64,000 nt of DNA from Microbacterium schleiferi (lineage in GTDB: Bacteria > Actinomycetota > Actinomycetes > Actinomycetales > Microbacteriaceae): positions 806,001 through 870,000 of the forward strand of contig NZ_CP064760.1 of NCBI RefSeq assembly GCF_015565955.1, read 5' to 3'. The notes under the pieces were generated by a model. It made no database searches and was not told the DNA's origin. It worked only from the letters and a program-made list of their open reading frames with translations. The translations under genes and the position numbers were made by a program. Below are positions 34,707 to 43,417 of this stretch, piece by piece. Position 1 is the stretch's first letter; every line of letters starts with the position of its first letter.

Positions 34707-35933
34707 ATGACCCACCCCCGGCCGCTCGACCAGTCGAGCAAGCTCAAGCACGTCCTCTACGAGATCCGAGGGCAGGCCCTGGTCGAGGCCGACAGGCTGG
34801 AGGCCGAGGGACACCGGATCCTCAAGCTGAACACCGGCAACCCGGCGGCGTTCGGGTTCGAGGCTCCGTTCCAGATCGTGCGCGACATGATCGAGGCGGT
34901 CCCGGAAGCCCACGGCTACAGCGACAGTCGCGGCATCAAGTCCGCCCGACTCGCCGTCGTCTACCGGTACGAGCAGGTGCCCGGCTTCCCGGCGCTGGAC
35001 CCGGATGACGTGTACCTCGGCAACGGGGTCTCCGAGCTGATCACGATGACGATGCAAGCGCTCCTGGACGAGGGCGACGAGGTGCTCATCCCGGCGCCGG
35101 ATTACCCGCTGTGGACGGCAATGACGAGCCTCGGCGGCGGGACACCGGTGCATTACCTGTGCGACGAGGAGAACGGGTGGCAGCCGGACATCGAGGACAT
35201 CCGCTCGAAGATCACCGAGCGCACGAAGGCGATCGTGGTGATCAACCCCAACAACCCGACCGGAGCCGTCTATACGCGTGAGGTGCTCGACCAGATCGCC
35301 GACATCGCCCGGGAACACTCGCTTCTCGTTCTCGCTGACGAGATCTACGACCGCATCCTCTTCGATGACGCGACACACATCCCGATGGCGGTCGTTGCGC
35401 CGGATCTGCTCGTGCTGACCTTCAACGGACTGTCCAAGACCTACCGCGTCGCGGGGTACCGGTCGGGCTGGCTCGCGATCACGGGACCGAAGGACCATGC
35501 CGCCGGCTTCCTGGAGGGCATCACGCTGCTGGCCTCGACGCGGCTCTGCCCCAACGTTCCGGCGCAGTACGCGGTGCAGGCGGCACTATCGGGAGTCCAG
35601 TCGATCGACGCGTTGATCGCTCCGACCGGGCGGTTCCACGAGCAACGGGACGCCGCGTGGGAGGCTCTCGAGTCGATCCCCGGCGTGAGCTGTGTGAAGC
35701 CGGAGGGTGCGCTGTACGCGTTCCCGCGCTTCGACCCGAATGTGTACGAGATCCGCGATGACGCCCGTCTGGTCTACGACTTCCTGGTGGCCGAGAAGGT
35801 GCTGCTCGTGCAGGGGACGGGGTTCAACTGGCCCACGCCTGACCATGTGCGCATTGTGACCCTTCCCGAGACCCGGGTACTCACCGAGGCGATCGAGCGG
35901 CTCGGCAACTTCCTGTCGTCGTACCGTCAGTAG
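34707..35933 (+). CDS. Pyridoxal-phosphate aminotransferase (alanine aminotransferase AlaA-like)
   Basis: A 408-residue class I aminotransferase. Seen: LNTGNPAAFGF at the N-terminus, GNGVSELITMTMQAL and PAPDYPLWTAM in cofactor binding, VVINPNNPTGAVYT, LADEIYDRILFDD (Asp and Tyr of the cofactor site), and LSKTYRVAGYRSGW with the catalytic Lys. This set matches the AlaA/YfbQ group, which makes alanine from pyruvate and glutamate. TATCCT (34695-34700) is exactly six bases before the ATG, so a leaderless transcript is likely. Confidence 0.9.
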   Translation: MTHPRPLDQSSKLKHVLYEIRGQALVEADRLEAEGHRILKLNTGNPAAFGFEAPFQIVRDMIEAVPEAHGYSDSRGIKSARLAVVYRYEQVPGFPALDPDDVYLGNGVSELITMTMQALLDEGDEVLIPAPDYPLWTAMTSLGGGTPVHYLCDEENGWQPDIEDIRSKITERTKAIVVINPNNPTGAVYTREVLDQIADIAREHSLLVLADEIYDRILFDDATHIPMAVVAPDLLVLTFNGLSKTYRVAGYRSGWLAITGPKDHAAGFLEGITLLASTRLCPNVPAQYAVQAALSGVQSIDALIAPTGRFHEQRDAAWEALESIPGVSCVKPEGALYAFPRFDPNVYEIRDDARLVYDFLVAEKVLLVQGTGFNWPTPDHVRIVTLPETRVLTEAIERLGNFLSSYRQ

Positions 35934-35958
35934 CGCGGCGCGCGACCGATCGAGACCG

Positions 35959-36398
35959 TCACAGGAGGGCGAGCGAGGTGGTCCGCCACCGGCCGTCCAT
36001 GCCCTCCAGCCGCAGGGCGACAGCCCTGGTGCGTGCGGGCCCCCGGACGATGACGACCCCCTCGACGATGCCGTCGGCGGGGAGGAGTGGCGCACCGAGA
36101 CGATCTGGTGCACGGGGCGCTTAGCCGGGATGCCTCGGGCGCTTCGTGCGCGGGCGGCGAGGTTCGCCCGGGTGACAAGCTTGCGGTAGGCATCCTCGGT
36201 CAGCCACCTGGCGAGCTGATCGACTTCCCGAACACCCGCGAAGATCTCGAGCACGCCGCGGGAGATATTGCGGAGGAACGTCTCGGGATCGGGAAGATCG
36301 GCTGTGCTCGTGCGCTGCGGGGCGAAGTACTGATTCAGCTCGGCCGCTTCGTCTGCCGCGCGGTAGGCGCGGGCGAAGCTCGATTGCGTCGTCGCCAT
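35959..36398 (-). CDS. Rv3235-family protein (apparent frameshift)
   Basis: About 146 residues if repaired. N-terminal low-complexity region, then PETFLRNISRGVLEIFAGVREVDQLARWL and LVTRANLAARARSARG, split here into PETFLRNISRGVLEIFAG and REVDQLARWLTEDAY, followed by a beta-rich end with VHQIVSVRHSSP. This is the Rv3235 family, usual near secA in actinobacteria; function unknown. The frame breaks in GGGG at 36079-36082; one more G (C on the coding strand) restores the expected end VALRLEGMDGRWRTTSL and the stop at 35959-35961. Confidence 0.75.
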
Positions 36399-36526
36399 GA
36401 GATCTCACTCTCGACCGGTAACAGGATGTCGAGAAGTAGAGCACACAGCGAACTCTCGGATGGGGGCCAGGGCGCCGCTGTGGACAGTTTCTCATCGACT
36501 CCTCATCTACGACATACGCTCGCCCC

Positions 36527-37114
36527 GTGCGATGGGACCGGCTGTTCGACGACCTGGAGGCTCAGGCATCCGCCGAGTGGGAGGCCGAGCGTGCCGCCCT
36601 GGCTTCCGAGTCGGAGCGGGTGCGTCTGTCGCGTGTTTCGCTCCGAGACCGGCTTCTTGTGCTGCGTGACGCGAAAGCACAGGTGCGCGCGCACCTGACG
36701 GTAGGCAGCGCTGTCGAGGGGCGCATCGCCGCTGTCGGCACTGACTGGTTCGCGGTGGACCGAGGCCCAGCGTCGGTGAGCGTCGTGCCGTTGGCGGCGC
36801 TCGCCGGTCTGCGGATGCCGCACGCCGACCTCCTGCACAGCGCCACGGGACGCGCGGGGCAGGCGCTGCGCGAACGGCTCGATCTCGGCTTCGTCGTTCG
36901 CGACCTCGCGCGTCGTCGGGTCCCCGTTCGGATCGAGGTGGTCACGGGTGACTCGCTCACCGGAACGGTGGACCGAGCCGGCGCCGATCACGTCGATCTT
37001 GCCGTCCACGACCTGGAGACTGCCCGGCATCCCTCGGCCGTGACGAGCTTCCGCATGGTTCCCTTCGGGGCGATCGCGCAGCTGATCGTGGCCGCCGACG
37101 AGGCGGGGCTCTGA
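36527..37114 (+). CDS. Conserved protein with two Sm-like beta-barrel repeats, unknown
   Basis: A 195-residue protein with a helical, charged N-terminus (1-55) and two similar segments: residues about 57-96 (VGSAVEGRIAAVGTDWFAVD then VVPLAALAGL) and about 133-190 (GDSLTGTVDRAGADHVDLAV then RMVPFGAIAQLIV). Each has the G-x-V-x-G-x-V...D-x-V-x-L rhythm and the hydrophobic end strand of small Sm/LSm barrels. This is my reading of the pattern, not a database match. TACGCT (36515-36520) lies six bases before the GTG start, so it is probably leaderless. Divergent from the Rv3235-family gene. Confidence 0.65.
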   Translation: MRWDRLFDDLEAQASAEWEAERAALASESERVRLSRVSLRDRLLVLRDAKAQVRAHLTVGSAVEGRIAAVGTDWFAVDRGPASVSVVPLAALAGLRMPHADLLHSATGRAGQALRERLDLGFVVRDLARRRVPVRIEVVTGDSLTGTVDRAGADHVDLAVHDLETARHPSAVTSFRMVPFGAIAQLIVAADEAGL

Positions 37115-37133
37115 TCCGCGGACGCGTCGAGTC

Positions 37134-37415
37134 TCAGTCGGGGTTGCGAATGGCTCCCGTGCCCCAGAGCTCGGGGAAGCTCGCGGTTTGCGACTGGTGC
37201 CACAGCGCCATACGCCGGGTCTGTTCGACCTGATCATCGAGGTAGGCATCGACGCTCTTCTCGTCGATGCGCCACTGTCCGCTCTCACCCACGCGCATGC
37301 CGCGCAGCTGCCCCGCCAGGACGAGAGCCATCACATCGTCCACGTCGATCGCGAGCACCTCGGCGACCTGCGAGGGCGTCAGCAGGCGCGCGTCGGCAGC
37401 GGGGGGATGGGGCAT
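37134..37415 (-). CDS. Helix-turn-helix protein, MerR/excisionase type
   Basis: A 93-residue protein with a single winged helix of the excisionase/BldC type: LLTPSQVAEVLAIDVDDVMALVLAGQL followed by GQWRIDEKSVDAYL, given as LTPSQVAEVLAIDVDDV and GQWRIDEKSVDAYL. Small genes of this type are often regulators in actinobacteria. No partner is apparent, though it is divergent from the CpaB/CpaE-like pair. Minus-strand CATAAT (37422-37427) lies six bases before the ATG at 37415, indicating a leaderless message. Confidence 0.8.
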   Translation of the reverse strand: MPHPPAADARLLTPSQVAEVLAIDVDDVMALVLAGQLRGMRVGESGQWRIDEKSVDAYLDDQVEQTRRMALWHQSQTASFPELWGTGAIRNPD

Positions 37416-37504
37416 GTCCCCATTATGGTGCCGGGTTCGGACAGGGCTGCGCTGTGGCGCCCGTTGTGGATAAGCCCGACCCTCGATCTCGCGTCTCGGT
37501 CACC

Positions 37505-38137
37505 ATGGTTCGCATGTTCTCCCCATCCCGCACCGCCCGGCGCCCCGCATGGGCGGACCTGAGGTTCCTGGTCGGTATCGTCCTGGTCGTGGCCTCCGTC
37601 GGTGGCGTCTGGTTCATCGTGTCGGCCGCGCGTCACACACAACCCGTCTACGTCGCCGTCCGGGCGATCGTTCCCGGGGAGCCTGTCGCGGCTGCCGATC
37701 TCGCCGTCGTCGATGTCGCGCTCGGTACCGCATCGGATGCCTACCTGGCCGCTGATGGCCTGAGTGAGGGACTCGTGGCAGCCCGAACGGTGGCCGCCGG
37801 AGAGCTCGTGCCGGCCGACGCGCTCGTGACCGCCGAGAGCACGCAGTCCACGACGGTGGTGATCCGCAGCGCCGCTGAGGTTCCCGGGTCGGTGATATCC
37901 GGCTCGACGGTCGAACTGTGGGCCGCCCCTCGTCTGGACCAATCGCGGTTCGACACACCCCGGATCCTGGTGGCTGACGCGACGGTCGTCAGCGTCAGCC
38001 GAGACGATTCTCCGCTGGCAGGCGGCACGGCAGCGGTGGAGGTCGTCATCCCGCGCGCCGACGTCGCCGCCGCGCTCGCTGCGATCTCCGACGGCTCCGC
38101 TCTGTCGGTGGTGCCGTGGGGGCCGGGGCAGCAATGA
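37505..38137 (+). CDS. SAF-domain (CpaB-like) membrane protein
   Basis: About 210 residues with one N-terminal membrane helix (FLVGIVLVVASVGGVWFIVS) and an outer SAF domain containing VYVAVRAIVPGEPVAAADL and LVAARTVAAGELVPADAL, given as VAVRAIVPGEPVAAADL and ARTVAAGELVPADAL. This is the CpaB/RcpC arrangement of Flp-pilus assembly, but no pilin, CpaC secretin or CpaF ATPase gene lies nearby. The start is uncertain: ATGs at 37505 and 37514 and a GTG at 37454 are in frame and none has a clear ribosome site. It overlaps the next gene by ATGA. Confidence 0.75.
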   Translation: MVRMFSPSRTARRPAWADLRFLVGIVLVVASVGGVWFIVSAARHTQPVYVAVRAIVPGEPVAAADLAVVDVALGTASDAYLAADGLSEGLVAARTVAAGELVPADALVTAESTQSTTVVIRSAAEVPGSVISGSTVELWAAPRLDQSRFDTPRILVADATVVSVSRDDSPLAGGTAAVEVVIPRADVAAALAAISDGSALSVVPWGPGQQ

Positions 38138-39318
38138 GGACGCTGATCGCCCTGGATGAACCGCACGCTACCCGTCTGGCCGACGAGCTGTCGCGGCTGG
38201 GATGGGACGCCCAGGCGCAGCCGGTGACCGCCCCCGGCATCGCGGCAGCCCGCGGCGCGATTCGAGATGCCGGTGACGAGGCGGTGGAGCTTCTGGTCAT
38301 CGCTGCCCGCCACGACACACTCACGCGTGAACTCGTGACCGCGTGCGATCGAGAGGGCGTCCGGATCGTCCCGGTCGGGGAGGGGGAGGCTCCTACTCGC
38401 CTCGCCCAGGCATTCGGGCTCGGGGCCCCGATGTCGCCGCGAGCTTCGGGTCGCGAACTCGTGCGTGCCCTGCGGGACCCGCTGCCCCCGGTGCACGCGC
38501 CCCGGGGGCAGCGCCGCGTTATCGCCGTGTGGGGGCCGGCGGGTTCCCCGGGTCGCTCGACGATCGCGATCGAACTTGCCGTAGAACTCGCCCGCGATCG
38601 GGCGGCGGCGCTGGTCGATGCTGACTCGCACGCGTCGTCGATAGCCCTCGCACTCGGCCTGCCCGATGAAGGACCAGGCTTCGCCGCTGCGTGTCGGCAG
38701 GTGCACCGTGGTGCCCTGGACGTGGCCGAACTCGAGCGGATAGCGCTGCGCCTCGGACGCGGACCGCAGGTGTTGACGGGAATCAACCGGCCATCGCGCT
38801 GGCCGGAACTCCGTGAGGATCGGGTGCGCGGCGCGCTCGCGGTATGCCGCGAGTGGGTGGATGACACCGTCGTCGACGTTGCGGCGCCGCTGGACCGCGA
38901 CGAGGAGATCGTCAGTGACCTTGCCGGTGACCGGCGCAACGCGGCAACGATCGCCGCCCTCCAGGAGGCGGATCTCGTCGTAGCCGTGGCCGGGGCCGAC
39001 CCGGTCGGGATCGGCCGCTTCGTCCGCGGGTACGCGCAGCTGCGGGAAACCGTCGGGGGAACGCCGATCGCAGTGATCGCGAACCGACTCCGTCCCGGCG
39101 CGCTCGGGATCGACGCGCGTGGACAGGTCCGTCGAAGTCTCGACCGCTTCGCAGGCATCCGTGACGTGTGGTTCGTCCCGCAGGACCCGCGGTCGGCGGA
39201 TGCTGCGCTCCTGGCTGCACGCCCGATCGCCGAGGTGGCCCGGCGATCTCCGATCGTGTCAGCCGTGCGGCGCTTTGTGAGCGAGGCGCTCGCCGTCGAT
39301 GCCCGCACGGCGGCCTAG
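38134..39318 (+). CDS. CpaE/MinD-like ATPase with altered P-loop
   Basis: A 394-residue protein: an N-terminal atypical receiver-like region (about 1-115) and a C-terminal MinD/ParA-type domain. The P-loop reads WGPAGSPGRSTIA, with Arg where the canonical GKT/GKS Lys stands. The partner motifs ALVDADSHASS (switch I/Walker A' region) and DDTVVDVAAPL (Walker B region) are present. Such GxPGRST loops occur in actinobacterial CpaE-like proteins. Coupled to the SAF gene, so the two probably form one membrane-sited complex. Whether it hydrolyses ATP is open. Confidence 0.75.
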   Translation: MRTLIALDEPHATRLADELSRLGWDAQAQPVTAPGIAAARGAIRDAGDEAVELLVIAARHDTLTRELVTACDREGVRIVPVGEGEAPTRLAQAFGLGAPMSPRASGRELVRALRDPLPPVHAPRGQRRVIAVWGPAGSPGRSTIAIELAVELARDRAAALVDADSHASSIALALGLPDEGPGFAAACRQVHRGALDVAELERIALRLGRGPQVLTGINRPSRWPELREDRVRGALAVCREWVDDTVVDVAAPLDRDEEIVSDLAGDRRNAATIAALQEADLVVAVAGADPVGIGRFVRGYAQLRETVGGTPIAVIANRLRPGALGIDARGQVRRSLDRFAGIRDVWFVPQDPRSADAALLAARPIAEVARRSPIVSAVRRFVSEALAVDARTAA

Positions 39319-39363
39319 ATCAATCGATCTGGGCAGGCGATCTGCCCGCAGTAGGCTGAGACG

Positions 39364-40842
39364 ATGTCGACGCTCAGCGATCTCGTCTTTGCCCAGGGGC
39401 GTTCCACCGGCGCGGATGTCGAGTGGCTGCACCGTCTCGCCGGGGATGGTCAGCTGCTTGCCGATCTCGCGTTCGCCGACATCGTGATCTGGGTGCCCAC
39501 GACAGACGACTCGTTCGTGGCTGTCGGTCACGCCCGACCCAGCGGCGCCGCCACCCTGTTCTATCGGGACATCGTCGGTGACCCGGTTCGCCCGCAGTGG
39601 CGTACACAGATCCGGGAGGCGTTCTTCTCGGGAATGATCGTCGATTCGGCATCCCCGGACTGGTTCGAAGAGACTCCCACACGCGTTCGCGCGGTCCCGA
39701 TCGTGCGGGGATCCGGCTCGAGCCAGACCACGGTCGGGGTCCTCACTCGACACACCAATCTCGGTGAGACACGCACCCCGTCACGGCAGCAGATCACCTT
39801 CAACGAGTGCGCCGACGACCTGTTCGGAATGGTCGCCTCGGGTGATTTCCCCGACCTCAGCGCACCCACAGCCCCGCGCCGGGGTGCCCCGCGAGCGTCG
39901 GATGGACTCGTGCGCCTCGACGTCGACGGCACCGTGACCTTCGCGAGTCCCAACGCTCTCTCGGCGTTCAACCGGATGGGCTTCGAGGACGAACTCGAGG
40001 GCGAGTCCCTGATCGAGGTGACCACCGAGATCCTTCCCGAGAAGCGCCAGTTCGACGAGTCACTTCCGCTGGTCGTGACAGGTCGCGCACCGTGGCGTGC
40101 CGACATCGAGGCGCGCGGTGTCACCGTGAGCCTGCGGACGATCCCGCTGCGTGATCACGGGACCCGCATCGGCGCGATCGTGCTGTGCCGGGACGTGACG
40201 GAGCTGCGCCACCAGGAGCAGGAGCTCATCACCAAGGACGCCACGATTCGCGAAATCCATCATCGGGTCAAGAACAACCTGCAGACTGTCGCTTCCCTGC
40301 TTCGCATCCAGGCCCGTCGATCGCACACGGAAGAGGCGCGGGAGGCTCTGACCCAGGCGATGCGCCGCGTCTCCGCGATCGCGGTCGTTCACGACACGCT
40401 CTCGGAGGGACTGACGCAGCGCGTTGACTTCGACGACGTCTTCGACCGTGTGCTCAAGCTTGTTGCCGAAGTAGCTGCCGCGCCGACGACCCGCGCGCGG
40501 ACGCGCTCGGTCGGACGCTTCGGCACGCTCCCCAGCGAGTACGCGACGCCCCTCGCCCTGGCCCTCACCGAGCTGGTGACCAACGCCGTCGAGCACGGCC
40601 TTGCCGGCAAAGAAGGCGACGTCGAGATCGAGGCCGAGCGCGACCCGGAGCGGCTCCTGGTGCGTGTGCGCGACAACGGCGTGGGCTTGCCGGAGGGTCA
40701 GGTCGGACGGGGGCTCGGCACGCAGATCGTGCGCACCCTCATCCAGGGCGAACTCGGCGGCACGATCGACTGGCACACGCTCGTCGGCAGCGGCACGGAG
40801 GTCACGATCGACATTCCGCTCCGCTATATCGCGCCCGATTGA
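39364..40842 (+). CDS. pdtaS: Cytoplasmic sensor histidine kinase PdtaS
   Basis: A 492-residue soluble kinase: N-terminal GAF-type domain (about 1-150), PAS domain (about 180-285), then HisKA_2 with the acceptor His in EIHHRVKNNLQTVASLLR (His299/His300) and an ATPase domain with ALTELVTNAVEHGL and VRDNGVGLP. In M. tuberculosis PdtaS phosphorylates PdtaR, an ANTAR antiterminator, and responds to nitric oxide, copper or zinc signals. PdtaR is not in this window. TAGGCT (39352-39357) lies six bases before the ATG. whiB1 follows tail to tail, as in mycobacteria. Confidence 0.93.
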   Translation: MSTLSDLVFAQGRSTGADVEWLHRLAGDGQLLADLAFADIVIWVPTTDDSFVAVGHARPSGAATLFYRDIVGDPVRPQWRTQIREAFFSGMIVDSASPDWFEETPTRVRAVPIVRGSGSSQTTVGVLTRHTNLGETRTPSRQQITFNECADDLFGMVASGDFPDLSAPTAPRRGAPRASDGLVRLDVDGTVTFASPNALSAFNRMGFEDELEGESLIEVTTEILPEKRQFDESLPLVVTGRAPWRADIEARGVTVSLRTIPLRDHGTRIGAIVLCRDVTELRHQEQELITKDATIREIHHRVKNNLQTVASLLRIQARRSHTEEAREALTQAMRRVSAIAVVHDTLSEGLTQRVDFDDVFDRVLKLVAEVAAAPTTRARTRSVGRFGTLPSEYATPLALALTELVTNAVEHGLAGKEGDVEIEAERDPERLLVRVRDNGVGLPEGQVGRGLGTQIVRTLIQGELGGTIDWHTLVGSGTEVTIDIPLRYIAPD

Positions 40843-40872
40843 TGACGGTCGCTCACCGTCGGGCCGCGGTCG

Positions 40873-41121
40873 TCAGCTGGCGCGGCGCGCGCGGGCTGCG
40901 CGGCGCTTGAGGGCGCGGCGCTCGTCTTCGGAGAGGCCTCCCCACACACCGGAGTCCTGACCGGACTCCAGGGCGTACTGCAAGCAGATTTCGGTGACGG
41001 TGCACCGGGCGCACACGGATTTCGCCTTTTCGATCTGGTCGACCGCTGGTCCGGTGTTTCCCACCGGGAAGAACAGCTCGGGGTCGACAGTCAAGCAGGC
41101 TGCCTTGTCGCGCCAATCCAT
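40873..41121 (-). CDS. whiB1: WhiB1 iron-sulfur transcriptional regulator
   Basis: An 82-residue Wbl protein with Cys9, Cys37, Cys40 and Cys46 as the 4Fe-4S ligands, GVWGG at 58-62 and a basic tail ERRALKRRAARARR. Cys spacing, MDWRDKAACL start and the pdtaS neighbour identify WhiB1, an essential protein that binds the primary sigma factor and whose cluster reacts with nitric oxide. The start is ATG 41121; longer in-frame readings to 41247 cross the promoter region. AGGAG lies nine bases upstream. Confidence 0.93.
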   Translation of the reverse strand: MDWRDKAACLTVDPELFFPVGNTGPAVDQIEKAKSVCARCTVTEICLQYALESGQDSGVWGGLSEDERRALKRRAARARRAS

Positions 41122-41203
41122 AGGGGGTGCTCCTTGATGGGGGGATGAGCATCGGACCAACGGGCGGTCGGATACTCTGTGAGGTGTACGAGAAGATGTC
41201 TCG

Positions 41204-41247
41204 TCCCACGACCTTGTGGGAGCACACGGCTTTACCAATCGTCCCAC
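41204..41247 (-). promoter_or_regulatory. Repeated operator-like half-sites upstream of whiB1
   Basis: A perfect inverted repeat TCCCAC-N6-GTGGGA (41204-41221) and a further copy of the half-site in direct orientation (CGTCCCAC at 41202-41209 and 41240-41247) lie 83-126 bases before the whiB1 start. They look like sites for a dimeric regulator. They also precede the rightward membrane-protein gene, so either gene may be the target. Confidence 0.5.
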
Positions 41248-41331
41248 AGCAGTTCACCCGAATCAAGGGTGAATTCGTGAGTCGGATGCCAGAGTGCTGT
41301 GTGCGGGCCGAGTGCAGTCGGGAGGTCCATG

Positions 41332-41748
41332 ATGCGCGCGGTGAGTGCCGCTCGAGCAGCAGGTGTGATCGTGCTGCTCGAAGCGGCGGGGCTCCTGACG
41401 CTTGCGGCGTGGGAGATCGTCGCGGTCATGACCGGTGACACGGCAGCGCTGGACAGTGCGCTCGCCCTCATCGTGCTCACGGTGGCTGGTGCAGCGATCG
41501 TCGCGCTGTTCGGCGTCGTGACCTGGCGCGGGCAGTCGTGGGGACGCTCGGGTGCTATCGTGACGCAACTCCTGATCCTCGCCGTCGCGCTGGGCGCAGC
41601 GACGGGCCAGTATGCGGATCCGTTGACAGGGCTGGCCATCGCGGTGCCGGCTGTCATCGCTCTCGTGCTCTTGGTGATCACGGTCCGCGGTGCATCCGCG
41701 GATGCCCGCTCGGGCTCGGATGCCGCCGATTCGGGCGAATCGGCATAG
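41332..41748 (+). CDS. Small four-helix membrane protein, unknown
   Basis: A 138-residue protein with four hydrophobic helices (for example VIVLLEAAGLLTLAAWEIVA and LTGLAIAVPAVIALVLLVIT) and a short polar tail rich in Ser, Asp and Ala. Nothing in it points to a function. Two adjacent ATGs (41329 and 41332) follow GGGAGG; the second has the better six-base spacing. It is divergent from whiB1. Confidence 0.7.
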   Translation: MRAVSAARAAGVIVLLEAAGLLTLAAWEIVAVMTGDTAALDSALALIVLTVAGAAIVALFGVVTWRGQSWGRSGAIVTQLLILAVALGAATGQYADPLTGLAIAVPAVIALVLLVITVRGASADARSGSDAADSGESA

Positions 41749-41772
41749 TCTGCGGCCTGAACGAGGGAGCGA

Positions 41773-41829
41773 CCGCGGCGCCGTCAATCGGCCGCGGCGC
41801 CGTCGATCAGCCGCGGCGCCGTCTATCAG
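41773..41829. repeat. Three tandem copies of a 19-base GC-rich repeat
   Basis: The unit CCGCGGCGCCGTCNATCRG occurs at 41773-41791, 41792-41810 and 41811-41829, differing only at positions 14 and 18, and a partial fourth copy starts at 41830. Each unit contains the self-complementary CCGCGG and GGCGCC. It fills the gap between the convergent membrane-protein and bcp genes and may act in transcription termination. Confidence 0.8.
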
Positions 41830-41841
41830 CCGCCCAACGGG

Positions 41842-42309
41842 TCAGAGACCGAGCAGTCCGCGGACGCGGGCGACGTGGCCGGTCGCCTTGACGTTGTACA
41901 GCGCGTGCGCGATGACGCCGTTCTCGTCGAGGACAAAGGTCGAACGCAGCACACCCTCCGTCGTCTTGCCGTACATCGTCTTCTCACCCCACGCGCCGTA
42001 TGCCTCGTGGACGGCCCGGTCGGGGTCGCTCAGCAGATCGTAGGGGAGTGCATCCCGTTCCCGGAACGCCCGGAGCTTCGCGGGGGCATCGCGTGAGATC
42101 CCGAGCACGACATACCCCGCACTGCGGAGCGGCTCGACACTGTCACGGAAGTCGCAGGCCTCCGTCGTGCACCCGCGTGTCATCGCCTGCGGGTAGAAGA
42201 AGAGGATGACGCCGTGCCCTCGCAGATCGTGGAGTGAGACATCCGTCTCGTCCTGGTTGACGAGGGTGAAATCGGGTGCGGCGGTGCCGGGTTCGAGGCG
42301 AACGGTCAT
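41842..42309 (-). CDS. bcp: Thiol peroxidase, Bcp/PrxQ type
   Basis: A 155-residue peroxiredoxin that reduces peroxides with thioredoxin. The peroxidatic Cys47 and resolving Cys52 lie in AMTRGCTTEACDFRD, the spacing of the atypical 2-Cys Bcp/PrxQ group. VILFFYPQ and FVLDENGVI are further family motifs. Minus-strand TAGGCT (42316-42321) lies exactly six bases before the ATG, so it is probably leaderless. Confidence 0.92.
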   Translation of the reverse strand: MTVRLEPGTAAPDFTLVNQDETDVSLHDLRGHGVILFFYPQAMTRGCTTEACDFRDSVEPLRSAGYVVLGISRDAPAKLRAFRERDALPYDLLSDPDRAVHEAYGAWGEKTMYGKTTEGVLRSTFVLDENGVIAHALYNVKATGHVARVRGLLGL

Positions 42310-42371
42310 GTCTCCAGCCTAGAGCCGAGGGTCGATACCCGGCCACCGCGAGGACGCGGAGCGGCGGCCCG

Positions 42372-43417
42372 TCAGGGGCGGTCCGAGAACGTCGCGAGCA
42401 GACGCTGTAGCGAGTCCAGACGCGCCGCCCCGCCGGGTCCCAGTCGACCGGCGGCAACGGCCTCCTCGATGGCGCAATCGGGGGCATCCGGCAGATGCGT
42501 GCACCCACGCGGGCATTCCCGTGCCAGCTCGCCCAGATCGGTGAACGCTCGCAGGATGTTGTCGGGGTTGACGTGTCCGAGCCCGAACGAGCGCACCCCG
42601 GGGGTGTCGACCACCCAGCCCGTGCCCGACGGCGCTTCGTACCGCAGCGACACCGTGGAGCTCGAGGTATGGCGTCCTCGACCGGTGACCTCGTTGACGT
42701 ATCCGGTCGCTCGATCGGCGCTGGGAACGAGAGCGTTCACGAGGGTCGACTTTCCCACGCCCGAGTGTCCGACAAACACGGTGCTGTGGCCCACGAGCGC
42801 AGCGCCGATCTGGTCGACCGGCATGTCGCCGCGCGCGCTGGTGAACACGTCCAGATCGAGGCCTGCGAAGTGCGCCAAGAATGTTGACGGGTCGGAGAGG
42901 TCGGTCTTGGTGATGACCATGAGGGGGCGGATGCCGGCATCCAGCGCGGCAACGAGGTATCGGTCGACCAGGCGCGGGCGCGGTTCCGGATCGGCGGCGG
43001 CGATCACGATGAGCATCTGGTCGGCGTTGGCCACGATGACGCGCTCGACCTGGTCGGTGTCGTCGGCACTGCGGCGAAGCAGCGACGTGCGCGGTTCGAT
43101 CCCGACGATGCGCCCGAGCGTTCCGTCGTCGCCGGAGGTGTCTCCGACGACGCGGACGCGGTCGCCGGTGACGATCGCGGTGCGGTGGAGTTCGCGAGCC
43201 CGCGCGGCGATGAGCTGGCGCTCGGCATCCGTGTTCTCCCCGACGAGGAGCGTGTACCGGCCTCGGTCCACCGCCAGCACGCGTGCGATTTCGGCGTCCG
43301 CGTGAGGGGGCGGCGCTTCGTGCGGGGACGGTTGGCTTTGGGGTTCGGCCGGATGCGGATGTCGCTCTCGTCCACACCGTGTTCATCGTCGTCGTCGACA
43401 TCCCCGAGCCAGCTCAC
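42372..43417 (-). CDS. rsgA: Ribosome small-subunit GTPase RsgA (apparent frameshift)
   Basis: About 348 residues if repaired. Circularly permuted GTPase: OB-fold N-terminus, then TKTD (G4), FVGHSGVGKSTLVNAL (G1), a VDTPG motif (G3) and a C-terminal zinc site in ECPRGCTHLPDAPDC. It helps late maturation of the 30S subunit. The frame breaks in GGGGG at 43306-43310; one more base joins the N-terminus ([11 protein letters not shown]...) to the catalytic part (VLAVDRGRYTLLVGEN). The GTG start overlaps the aroA stop by GTGA. aroA-rsgA is a conserved actinobacterial pair. Confidence 0.92.
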
